DNA of 64,000 bases, taken from assembly GCF_014695375.1 (NCBI RefSeq), contig NZ_JACJOG010000022.1, positions 185,348-249,347 on the forward strand, written 5' to 3'. The DNA comes from Coleofasciculus sp. FACHB-T130 (lineage in GTDB: Bacteria > Cyanobacteriota > Cyanobacteriia > Cyanobacteriales > FACHB-T130). Made by a program: the position numbers and the translations under genes. The notes beneath the pieces were generated by a model. It did not search any database. It was given only the letters and a program-made list of their open reading frames with translations, and was not told where the DNA came from. Below are positions 53,591-62,191 of the stretch, piece by piece (position 1 is the stretch's first letter; each line of letters begins with the position of its first letter).

Positions 53591-55692
53591 ATGCCCAAGG
53601 TTAATTCCCAGCTGTTCAAAGTTCCTGTATCCATCTGGGCATAATCCACGACCCACAACTGCCAGATGCCTGCTACGGGTTTGTTGAGAAGTTGCTGGAG
53701 TGCGGGTGTATTTTGCAGCGTGTAGGTGGCTTGCAATTGAGTTGTAGAACCCAGAGTGCGACCTTGCAACAGCACCGTAATTCCGTTCGGACTCCTCACG
53801 CTAACCTCGATGTCGCCTAAAAACTGGTGTTGAATGTTGACGCTGACTTGGATATCTCGTAAGGGACTGGCGTAAGTTACGTTAATTGGGCTGGTAACGC
53901 CTTGGGAGTTGTAGTCGGGAATGGGGACGAGGTTGTCGTTGCGTCCGTGCAAGGCTTGCGAGGCTTGCGAAGGTTGGACGCGCTGCTGTTGAGCAGCTTG
54001 AACAGCTTTAAAAGCATTGACTTTGCCATAGCCGAACCACTGAGAGAAACCGTTTGCATCGTAACTGCCCAATCGAAAAGTCAATTGGGGGTCGGGGTCG
54101 GGGTCAACGACTTTGTCAGCGGTTTGTTGCAGAATTTGCCTAACTTCTGTTGCAGTTAAATCGGGATTAGCTGACAGAATGAGGGCAGCAACGCCTGCGA
54201 CCACGGGACAAGCACTAGAGGTGCCGCCAAAGTCACTGGTGAAGTTGCTGCTGTCGTAGCCAGCGGCTCCGAGTCGGTCAGTGGTAAAGATGCCCAATCC
54301 AGGCAGCAATGCTCTGACTTCGGGGGCGGTACTGACATAGCCGGTTTGTTCAAACCACATTCCCGGCGGGGCATTGTTGCTGGGGGCACAGACAGAGACG
54401 TTGGTTCCCCAGTTACTGTAGGCAGATTTTTTGTTGAGGCTGGTACAAGCAGAAACTGCGATCGCATCTGGATGAACGGTGAAACCGCCTAGCCACTGGG
54501 TAGGGCCTTTTAACAGGTTATTAGGCCATCCCTGCTCGTTAATCGTGCCACTGATGGGACGATTTGCATTCCCGGCAGCAAAGACGATGACACATCCTTT
54601 ACCGTCTCGTCCTTGGGTCGCGGCACGAGTTAGGGCGGCGCGTTGCCGCAGGGACAGGGGAAAGTAGACGGCTGCTGGCCCCCAGCTACAGGAAATGACC
54701 GCAGCACCGTTGTTGGTAGCCCAGTCAAAGAGTTGTTCGATGGTTTCGTCATCTAGATAGCCGGTGGTGCGGAGGGGCATCAGGGCACAGCCTGGGGCGA
54801 CTCCTACAATGCCGGTGCCGGTTTCTTCTGCGACTGCAACCCCAGCACAGGCGGTTCCGTGGTTTTCATTGTCGTCTCCAGGTAGCGGCAAGAAGTCTTG
54901 TTCTTTGAAGTCTTTAGGAGCAACAATTTTGCCGGTTCCCTGAAAATCTGGGTGGTTGAGGTCAAAGCCATCATCTGCCACTGCGACAACGATGGAACGG
55001 ATGCCTTTGGTGATATCCCAGGCTTTCTCAACCGAAATGTGAGAACCGGCTGCTATCTGAGATCCGCCAAGGTTGTTGAGATACCATTGCTTGGGATAGA
55101 GGGAATCTTTGGGCCGGTAGTGCTTTTCTTGTCGAACAACGATATTGGGTTCGGCGGTAAGTACCTCTTTTCGCCCCATTAAGCGGTTGGCAATTTTAAT
55201 GGGATTTTCCCGTGCTTGCGGACTGACCTCGAAGACGAAGGTGTTGGGAATACCGCTAACGGGTCGCAGCAATTGTAAGCCAAATAAGGATGCGATCGCT
55301 CTTTGGGTTTCTTCATCCACCGATGGGGCAAATTGAATTGTCACCTGATCCGTTAGATAAACTAACGTCTGCGGATTCTCTTTAAGTTTATAGACATGAC
55401 TGGCAAAGGCGACATCCTCAGATTCTCTTGCCGCCTGCATGGCTTCGTCTCGCTGGGATGGGTCAACAATGAATTCTTGTAGGGGAGGAGTCATCCCGCT
55501 TCTACCGGGGATTTCCTGGTGTGCTTGGGCGGGAATCGTTTGCGCCAACTCCTCAGATGCAGCGTCGGGGGTAGTGGGGCGAACCGTGAAGCGATCGCTC
55601 ACTTTCTCCAACGCCAGTTCTTCACCCCCCCGCTGTAAAATACGACCGACGCTTTCTTCTGGCACACTACCCGCAGATTGGTCATTGCTCAT
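53587..55692 (-). CDS. Subtilisin-like serine protease with C-terminal P-domain
   Basis: S8 peptidase of 701 residues. The catalytic triad is Asp240 (VADDGFD), His278 (ENHGTACAG) and Ser492 (GGTSSACP). A propeptide-like N-terminal region (about 1-200) has no classical signal peptide. Residues about 605-701 are a proprotein-convertase P-domain (DIQVSVNIQHQFLGDIEVSVRSPNG, ending WELTLGI). Export route is unclear. Similar enzymes in cyanobacteria are calcium-dependent proteases. Start ATG at 55692. The hairpin at 53559 ends it. Confidence 0.93.
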   Translation of the reverse strand: MSNDQSAGSVPEESVGRILQRGGEELALEKVSDRFTVRPTTPDAASEELAQTIPAQAHQEIPGRSGMTPPLQEFIVDPSQRDEAMQAARESEDVAFASHVYKLKENPQTLVYLTDQVTIQFAPSVDEETQRAIASLFGLQLLRPVSGIPNTFVFEVSPQARENPIKIANRLMGRKEVLTAEPNIVVRQEKHYRPKDSLYPKQWYLNNLGGSQIAAGSHISVEKAWDITKGIRSIVVAVADDGFDLNHPDFQGTGKIVAPKDFKEQDFLPLPGDDNENHGTACAGVAVAEETGTGIVGVAPGCALMPLRTTGYLDDETIEQLFDWATNNGAAVISCSWGPAAVYFPLSLRQRAALTRAATQGRDGKGCVIVFAAGNANRPISGTINEQGWPNNLLKGPTQWLGGFTVHPDAIAVSACTSLNKKSAYSNWGTNVSVCAPSNNAPPGMWFEQTGYVSTAPEVRALLPGLGIFTTDRLGAAGYDSSNFTSDFGGTSSACPVVAGVAALILSANPDLTATEVRQILQQTADKVVDPDPDPQLTFRLGSYDANGFSQWFGYGKVNAFKAVQAAQQQRVQPSQASQALHGRNDNLVPIPDYNSQGVTSPINVTYASPLRDIQVSVNIQHQFLGDIEVSVRSPNGITVLLQGRTLGSTTQLQATYTLQNTPALQQLLNKPVAGIWQLWVVDYAQMDTGTLNSWELTLGI

Positions 55693-55884
55693 TGGTAAAC
55701 AGCTAAGTTTTAAGTTTTTATTTTTATTCTCTATAGCAATTCTATTCTTTTTGTAACATCATAGTTTCTCTTGATTCTTCTTTTCTGTTTTATCAATATT
55801 GTATTTTTAATCCTAATGGAATTTTTAGATTTCTTGACAATTATTGCAAATTACTTTAGTACCTGCTAACAAGTTTTACTAAAA

Positions 55885-58179
55885 TCAAAGAATCGGTAGT
55901 TCAACTAAAAAACAGGTGATTTTGGATTCGCTTTCCACTTTAATTGTTCCTCCTAAATAAGCTACCATTTTTTGAACCAATGCCAGTCCTAGACCAGTTC
56001 CGCCATGCTTCCACGGGTCATTACTTGGAATGCGGTAGAACTTATCAAAGATTCGGGGAATTTCATCTGTAGGAATTTCGATTCCAGAATTAGTCACTTC
56101 GAGCTGAAGCTTTTCTGATTTAGCATGGACAGCTACCTTAATTTTTTCTCCTTGCGGAGTATATTTACAAGCATTATTCAGCAGCTCGGTGAGGATGCGT
56201 GCTAAACAGAATGGATCGGAGATTAGAATCGGCAGTTCTTCGGGAATCTCTACTTGTAAGATTTGCTTGTGTTTGTGGGTTCGCTGTTCAAAAGGTTCTA
56301 CGATATGGGGAATCCAGTCTTGTAGATGAATCGCTGTTTTTTCTAAAGGATGCGCCTCTGCATTGAGTTGCTGTAAGTGGAGTAGATCGTTAATCAGATT
56401 AATCTCTCGGTCACACTCATTATTTAACAGCTCAAAATAGCAATAACCTGGGTGTCTCTCCGCACTTTTATTAGCGATTTCATCCCGCCAATTGCAGGTT
56501 TCTTCCATAATCACTTCCAACATCTGAATTGCCATTTTCATGTTGGATACGGGGGTGCGTAACTCATGAGAAACCGTACTCAAAAAATCATCTTTGAGAA
56601 AATTGAGTTTTTCTAATTCCTCAACTTGAGCCAGCGAAGCTTGGTAAAGTCGGGCTTGGCGAATTGCGATCGCGCATTGATTAGCAACCTGCTGTAATAA
56701 GCGAATCTCTAGTTCGTTAAAAATATATTCCCGATCGTTTAATAACCACAGATCGCCCAAAACCCCTTGGTCATCAAAAATCGGACAAGCTAAAACTGAA
56801 AATTCACCGGAAACCGGCTGAATTGGGTTAGGGCCTATTTTGCAAAATTGTAAATGCTTTCCTTGCAATAGTTGGGAGTAAATCGCCGGATTACTTGCCA
56901 TTTGGATTTCGCTTCCCTCAGATGAAGGCATGGAAAGCGTGTACTCATAGCAAACCGTGGAAGTAGCCCCATTAATGTCATACAACGCCGTATCGCAGTA
57001 TGTAACTCCCAGCACTTGTGCTAATTCTTGCACGGCTGTTTGCAAAATTTGGCTCTCATCAAGGCTGTCACGCACTTTATCAGTAATTCGTTTGAGCATC
57101 GCTTCAAATTTGAGAGCTTGCTGCAACTGGCTGGTGCGTTCCTGTACCTGGTGTTCGAGGTTTGTGTTGAGCCGCTGCACCTGTTGGTAAAGTTCAGATT
57201 GTTGAATCGCGATCGCTACCTGAATTGCCAACGAACTGAGGAAATCAATCTCCCACGGTTGCCAGTGCCGAGGTTGCGAACAGTGATGAGCAATCAACAG
57301 CCCCCATAACTGAGTGCTATCCGTGCTAAGGGCTATTTGGGAACTGAGCGAAGATTCCTCCCGGCTCTCCGGGTCCCTTTCCTCAGCCCTGTTTTGCAGG
57401 ATGGGCACCACCAAATTAGCTTTGACTTGAAACTGAGACATTAAATCGATGTAACACTGTTTCAAGCCAGCGTTGTAAATATCCTCCGTAGCTCGGATAC
57501 GACCCTGTTTGTAGGGCTTGACATAGTTTTCAGCAAAGCACGGATCTACAATGGTTTTCCCTAAGATAGGAGTCCAGCGCTCATCTACAGATTCCACCTC
57601 CACCATGCCACTCCAATCTGGATTGAAGCGATAAATTACCACTCGATCGGTCTGAAGAAATTGCCGCACCTCGCTGGCTGTAGTATTAAGAATTTCCTCT
57701 AGATTCAGAGATTGGCGGATGCGCTCCAGCATCGCTCCCATTAGCCGTTGTCGCTGATTTTGCTGCCGTAATTCTTCCGCTGCTCGACTCGCTTGCAGGA
57801 GACGACGCATCCGTTGGCGCAGCACTGCCCAGTGAACCGGCTTAGTCACGTAATCGGTAGCACCTGCCTCAAACGCCTGATTGACAGATTCTCGGTCATC
57901 AAGACTGGTAATGATTAAAACAGGTGTGCGATCGCCTTGAGGAAGTGATTTTAACTGGCGACAACAACTAAAGCCATCCAGAATCGGCATCAACGCATCT
58001 AGCAACACAATATCTGGATGTAGGCTGATGTAAGCAGCTAATCCTTCCTCTCCATCACTTGCCTCTGCCACTGTGTAGCCTTCGTGTTCAATCATGGCGC
58101 GCAGCTGCATCCGCGTGAATTTGTCATCGTCAACAATCAGGACGAGGTAGGAATCTGGTTCGGTGCAAGTAATATTCAT
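55885..58179 (-). CDS. Response-regulator/sensor histidine kinase (REC-GAF-GAF-HisKA-HATPase)
   Basis: Protein of 764 residues. An N-terminal receiver (phosphorylatable Asp61 in VLLDALMP) is followed by GAF1 (about 150-330), which resembles cyanobacteriochrome GAFs with Cys242-Tyr243 in KQCYIDLMSQFQVKANLVVPI. A second GAF (about 360-510), HisKA with His538 (STVSHELRTP) and a HATPase with GGTGLGLALVQKMV near the end follow. Receiver-first kinases can take phosphate from a partner. It overlaps the upstream hybrid kinase by 4 bases (ATGA), indicating translational coupling. Confidence 0.92.
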   Translation of the reverse strand: MNITCTEPDSYLVLIVDDDKFTRMQLRAMIEHEGYTVAEASDGEEGLAAYISLHPDIVLLDALMPILDGFSCCRQLKSLPQGDRTPVLIITSLDDRESVNQAFEAGATDYVTKPVHWAVLRQRMRRLLQASRAAEELRQQNQRQRLMGAMLERIRQSLNLEEILNTTASEVRQFLQTDRVVIYRFNPDWSGMVEVESVDERWTPILGKTIVDPCFAENYVKPYKQGRIRATEDIYNAGLKQCYIDLMSQFQVKANLVVPILQNRAEERDPESREESSLSSQIALSTDSTQLWGLLIAHHCSQPRHWQPWEIDFLSSLAIQVAIAIQQSELYQQVQRLNTNLEHQVQERTSQLQQALKFEAMLKRITDKVRDSLDESQILQTAVQELAQVLGVTYCDTALYDINGATSTVCYEYTLSMPSSEGSEIQMASNPAIYSQLLQGKHLQFCKIGPNPIQPVSGEFSVLACPIFDDQGVLGDLWLLNDREYIFNELEIRLLQQVANQCAIAIRQARLYQASLAQVEELEKLNFLKDDFLSTVSHELRTPVSNMKMAIQMLEVIMEETCNWRDEIANKSAERHPGYCYFELLNNECDREINLINDLLHLQQLNAEAHPLEKTAIHLQDWIPHIVEPFEQRTHKHKQILQVEIPEELPILISDPFCLARILTELLNNACKYTPQGEKIKVAVHAKSEKLQLEVTNSGIEIPTDEIPRIFDKFYRIPSNDPWKHGGTGLGLALVQKMVAYLGGTIKVESESKITCFLVELPIL

Positions 58180-60812
58180 TGCTGACTTGATTGTGCTTCC
58201 ATCTGCAAAGCCGTTTTCACTTTTTCATACTCTGTTTCAATCTGTACAACAATTTTGGATGCACCCGCAATTTCTCCAGTCCGGCTCATCGCTTCTAGCT
58301 GTTTACACAAAGTAGCCAGTTGTACTGCCCCAAGAGCGGCACTGCTGGCTTTCAAAGTATGAGATGCTTGCCTGAGCGCGATCACATCTTGGTTACTCAC
58401 TGCTGTCTCCATTGCTTGCAGCAGTTTGGGAGCATCTTCTAAATAGCAATGAATCAATTGAGTCAATAAATTTGAGGCTTTCCCTCCCACTGTTTTAGCA
58501 AATGCTTCCAGGATCTTCGCATCAATAGGAGTACTGAATGATAATGTTACATCGCTACCCTGTCCGCACTCAGTATTCAGTGAAGTAGTGGCTTCGCCCT
58601 CTCTTTTTTTGACTTCCCCAATCCCCGACTTCCCTGCACCTTTGTACCCCTGCACCTCAGTGCCCCTGTACCTCAGCAAAGCCTGAACTAACTCTTCCTT
58701 CCGGAGCGGCTTGCTGATATAGTCGTCCATGCCAGCTTCCAGACACGTTTCGCGATCGCCTTGCATGACATTCGCCGTCATGGCAATAATCCAAGGTTTT
58801 GCGCTCCCATCGGTTGCCAATTCTTTTTGGCAGATGTTACGACTCGTCTCTAAACCGTCCATTTCTGGCATCTGCACATCCAGCAGCAGCAGATCGTAGG
58901 GTTGACCCCGCAAAGATTCCAGCACTTCTAACCCATTGTTAACAACATCGGCTCGATACCCCAACTGTTGAAGTATGTGCAAAGCAACCTTCTGGTTCAC
59001 CCGATTGTCTTCGGCGACAAGAATTCGGAGGGGAAGACTTTCGGCAAAGGGGAGCTGAAACTCAGGGAAAGTAAAGGGTGCGCGATGCACCTTGATCGGC
59101 TCTCGTACCAACAGATCGCTCAAGGTATTGTAAAGCTGAGATTGTTTAATCGGCTTATTCAGGAAGGTTGCAAATTTTACTCGATCTAACTGTTTCCCCC
59201 CCGGTTCCTTGCCAAACGTTGTCAACATCACCACGGGTAATGCTTGAGCGTTCGGTAAGGAGCGAATTTCTGTCGCTAGGCTCAAGGCGTCCATCCCTAA
59301 AATTTGCCTATCGAGAATCACCATATCAAAACGCTCTCCTTGCCGAAGCCAGTTTAAAGCCTGGGCACCCGATTCAGTTGCCTTCGTCATCATTCCCCAT
59401 GATTGGGTTTGCAAAATCAAAATCTGGCGGCTAGTAACGTTGGCATCCACAATTAATAGCCGTTTTCCAGCTAACTGCGGCTGAACAGCATCGAGTTCAA
59501 CAAGTGGACACCCAGGAAAATCTTGGACGACGATCGTGAAATAAAAGGTGGAGCCGCGTCCCACTTCGCTTTCAACCCACATCTGACCCGCCATCATTTC
59601 ACTCAAGCGTTTGCTAATTACCAGTCCCAAGCCGGTTCCCCCATATTGACGGGCGGTAGAGACATCAACCTGGCTAAACGACTTAAATAAACGATTGATT
59701 CGGTCTGAAGGAATCCCAATTCCGGTATCTTTGACGGAAAATTGGATTTCGTAATAGGTTTTAGGGAATGAATCAGGGGCAATGGATGATTGGTTTTCTT
59801 GCCGGTGACTAATTGCTGATTCCTGATTAACCATTACTTCTGTTGCTGTCACCGAAACCACGACTTCCCCAGCAGAAGTAAATTTAATTGCATTACTTAG
59901 CAAGTTCACCAGAATTTGGCGCAGTCTAATTTCATCTCCTAGCACGATGCTAGGTGTTCCTGTCTCGATTCGGTAAGCAAGTTCTAAGCCTTTTTCACAA
60001 GCATGGGGAGTGAGTAAATCTAAGGCAGCTTCAATGCAATCTAACAAGTTTAAAGGGTGTTCTTCTAATTCCAGCTTGCCGGACTCGATTTTTGAAAAGT
60101 CGAGAATGTCGTTAATAATTTTTAGTAAGGACTCGCCACTGCTACTGATGATCTCGACAAACTTTCGTTGCTGGAACGTTAGTTCTGTATCCAATAGCAA
60201 GCTTGCCATCCCAATGACTCCGTTCATCGGAGTGCGGATTTCATGGCTCATCATCGCCAGAAATTCGCTTTTAGATCGCGTTGCTTCCAGTGCTGCCATC
60301 CGTAGAGCGACTTCAGCTTGTACGGCTTTCTGAGCGGAGAGTCGCAGTTCCAATTCATCAATGACGATGGCGGCTAAGTCTTTGAGAGTTGCCTTTTCTG
60401 CTTCGGTCACTTGACGGGGTTGAGAGTCGATTACACAAATAGTGCCTAAGTTGAAACCATCGCGTGTCTGCAAGGGAGCCGCCGCGTAAAAGCGAAGTCC
60501 AAATTCCCCAGCTACTAAGGAATTTACAAACGTGCGGGGGTCTACTTTGGCATCCAGAACGGTGTAAACGTCTTCTTGCAAAATCGCACTGGCACACAGT
60601 CCGGGTTCGCGTCCAATTTGCTGAACTTCTAGCCCATGATGGGATTTAAACCAGATCCGGTCGTGGTCAACGATGCTAATAATGGAAATCGGGACATTAA
60701 AAAACCGGGCAGCTAGAGCTGTAATTCGGTCGAAGGCTCCATCTGGAGGTGTGTCAAGAATGTCGTAGCGACGCACTGCGGCGAGTCGGTCAGCTTCGTT
60801 ATCGGGAATCAT
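58176..60812 (-). CDS. Hybrid histidine kinase (GAF-HisKA-HATPase-REC-REC-HPt)
   Basis: Protein of 878 residues. GAF (about 15-155, RYDILDTPPDGAFDRITALAA), HisKA with His190 (MMSHEIRTPMNGV), HATPase with GGTGLGLVISKRLSEMM, a first receiver with a conserved Asp in VILDRQ but altered acidic pair (LLIVDANVTS), a second canonical receiver (RILVAEDNRVNQKV, LLLLDVQMPEMDG), and an HPt with His818 (RQASHTLKASSAALG). This is a complete phosphorelay in one protein, similar in plan to BarA. ATG at 60812 matches family N-termini, and TTG at 60830 is in frame. Confidence 0.93.
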   Translation of the reverse strand: MIPDNEADRLAAVRRYDILDTPPDGAFDRITALAARFFNVPISIISIVDHDRIWFKSHHGLEVQQIGREPGLCASAILQEDVYTVLDAKVDPRTFVNSLVAGEFGLRFYAAAPLQTRDGFNLGTICVIDSQPRQVTEAEKATLKDLAAIVIDELELRLSAQKAVQAEVALRMAALEATRSKSEFLAMMSHEIRTPMNGVIGMASLLLDTELTFQQRKFVEIISSSGESLLKIINDILDFSKIESGKLELEEHPLNLLDCIEAALDLLTPHACEKGLELAYRIETGTPSIVLGDEIRLRQILVNLLSNAIKFTSAGEVVVSVTATEVMVNQESAISHRQENQSSIAPDSFPKTYYEIQFSVKDTGIGIPSDRINRLFKSFSQVDVSTARQYGGTGLGLVISKRLSEMMAGQMWVESEVGRGSTFYFTIVVQDFPGCPLVELDAVQPQLAGKRLLIVDANVTSRQILILQTQSWGMMTKATESGAQALNWLRQGERFDMVILDRQILGMDALSLATEIRSLPNAQALPVVMLTTFGKEPGGKQLDRVKFATFLNKPIKQSQLYNTLSDLLVREPIKVHRAPFTFPEFQLPFAESLPLRILVAEDNRVNQKVALHILQQLGYRADVVNNGLEVLESLRGQPYDLLLLDVQMPEMDGLETSRNICQKELATDGSAKPWIIAMTANVMQGDRETCLEAGMDDYISKPLRKEELVQALLRYRGTEVQGYKGAGKSGIGEVKKREGEATTSLNTECGQGSDVTLSFSTPIDAKILEAFAKTVGGKASNLLTQLIHCYLEDAPKLLQAMETAVSNQDVIALRQASHTLKASSAALGAVQLATLCKQLEAMSRTGEIAGASKIVVQIETEYEKVKTALQMEAQSSQQ

Positions 60813-61045
60813 TGTTATATCAACTATCAATGGATTGTCTGGCTGACATACCTGGAGGTAGACACCACTTTCATCCTTCTCTACATTCTTGCGGTTATGT
60901 CAATTTATAATTTTTGTTTTTAGAATTGCTCGGAAACTGGCAACCCAGCCGATGCTAATTCCTGTTTGAAGGCTTGAGTTGCTGTTAATCCACAAGTAGC
61001 GCGTTTGAGCCTATTGTTAAATTACAGGAGGGATTGGAATGTGGC

Positions 61046-61192
61046 ATGAATAGCGATCGCTTTAAAAACGACTGCATTAAGACCCCACAGTATCACTACT
61101 TTAACAAGTTCTACGGTCGTTACTTTCCCTTTCTCTATCTAGGGGAGTACAGGATGAATAAGGTGTGTTTCCGGGTATACAACCGTCAGTAA
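61046..61192 (+). CDS. Possible small ORF of 48 residues
   Basis: Open frame MNSDRFKND...VYNRQ, rich in Tyr and Phe, with AGGAGG about 13 bases before the ATG, somewhat far. It lies in the gap upstream of the hybrid kinase and Uma2 copy 4. No homologue recognised, no signal peptide. A chance frame of this size is quite possible. Confidence 0.25.
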   Translation: MNSDRFKNDCIKTPQYHYFNKFYGRYFPFLYLGEYRMNKVCFRVYNRQ

Positions 61193-61198
61193 CAAAAG

Positions 61199-61283
61199 AG
61201 CGATCGCTATTTTGTTGTGTCAACTGAATCTGAAGCCAAGTTCGGCAATGCTTTGTTAAAGTTGGTTACAGATTGCCGAAATA
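61199..61283. repeat. Diverged direct repeat, copy A (before Uma2 copy 4)
   Basis: Begins AGCGATCGCTATTTTGTTG and ends GATTGCCGAAATAG. It aligns over most of its length with copy C at 62091-62168 and in its first part with copy B at 61898-61940. Confidence 0.6.
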
Positions 61284-61308
61284 GCCACTCGTTTTGAAAA
61301 ACTATCCA

Positions 61309-61890
61309 ATGACTATTAGCAAAAACTTCTACATTTCCAAAGAAGATTACCTAGAGGGAGAGCGAGTCAGTCCTATCAAACATGAGTATAGGCGAGGGCA
61401 AGTTTATGCAATGGTAGGGGCAAAGAAGCCTCATATTATTATTGCTGGCAACTTAGTTACTTTGTTCAATAATCACCTTGAACACGCCCCCTGCATTGTT
61501 CTTTCTTCAGATATTAAAGTCAGGCTTGAGTCAGCAGACTGCTATTACTATCCCGATGTTGCAGTAACTTGCGATGAGCGGGATACAAACTCTACAGATG
61601 ACTTCATCCTCTATCCCATCTTGGTCATTGAAGTGCTATCTCCCTCAACAGCAGCTTTTGATAGAGGAGAGAAATTTGCTGACTATCAAACGTCGCCATC
61701 TTTACGAGAATATGTGTTAATTCATCAATCTCAGATGAGTGTCGAGTGTTTTCGCCTTTCCGATTCAGGCAATTGGGTTTCTCAAATCTACCGCCAAGGA
61801 GATGAAGTTTACTTTGCAAGTATCGATTTTCGCTGCGATATTGCCTCCATCTATCGAAAAGTCCCTGGACTTCAGAATGCTGATGCGTGA
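61309..61890 (+). CDS. Uma2 family (DUF820) putative endonuclease, copy 4
   Basis: Protein of 193 residues. PD-(D/E)xK-like elements are YPDVAVTCDERD and LVIEVLSPSTAAFDRGEKFADYQTS, the usual Uma2 pattern, followed by LREYVLIHQSQMSVECFR. ATG at 61309 is used. A TTG at 61294 is in frame. The gene is bounded by related direct repeats (61199-61283, 61898-61940, 62091-62168), which may mark past duplication or insertion. Function is not established. Confidence 0.88.
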   Translation: MTISKNFYISKEDYLEGERVSPIKHEYRRGQVYAMVGAKKPHIIIAGNLVTLFNNHLEHAPCIVLSSDIKVRLESADCYYYPDVAVTCDERDTNSTDDFILYPILVIEVLSPSTAAFDRGEKFADYQTSPSLREYVLIHQSQMSVECFRLSDSGNWVSQIYRQGDEVYFASIDFRCDIASIYRKVPGLQNADA

Positions 61891-62191
61891 ATATGATAGC
61901 GATCGCTATCTTGTCCCAACCGATTCTGAAACTAAGTTGGTGGAAACAATTAAAGTAAAGACCATGCAGGTTAGGTTGTTGCAGGAAACCCAACATTTGC
62001 AAAGGTTCGATAGGTAACGCTTACCCTCTACTGGAGGCGAATCAGGCTAATGATTAAGGGAGAAATCTACTCTCCGACAACATTATAAGTAGCGATCGTT
62101 GTGCCAACGGCATCTAAAACTAAGTTTCGCAAGGCTTTATTGAAGTTGATTTACAGCTTGCCGAAATCGAAATACATATTGCATTCTCCTG
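61891..62191. other. Gap holding repeat copies B and C
   Basis: Copy B (61898-61940) starts AGCGATCGCTATCTTGTCCC, and copy C (62091-62168) starts AGCGATCGTTGTGCCAAC and ends CTTGCCGAAATCG. A 92-codon frame across 61739-62017 overlaps the end of Uma2 and is likely a shadow. No other gene seen. Confidence 0.55.

Noticed and set aside
61739..62017. 92-codon frame overlapping the end of Uma2 copy 4
   Set aside because: It shares most of its length with the Uma2 gene in another frame and continues into repeat DNA, so it is a shadow.
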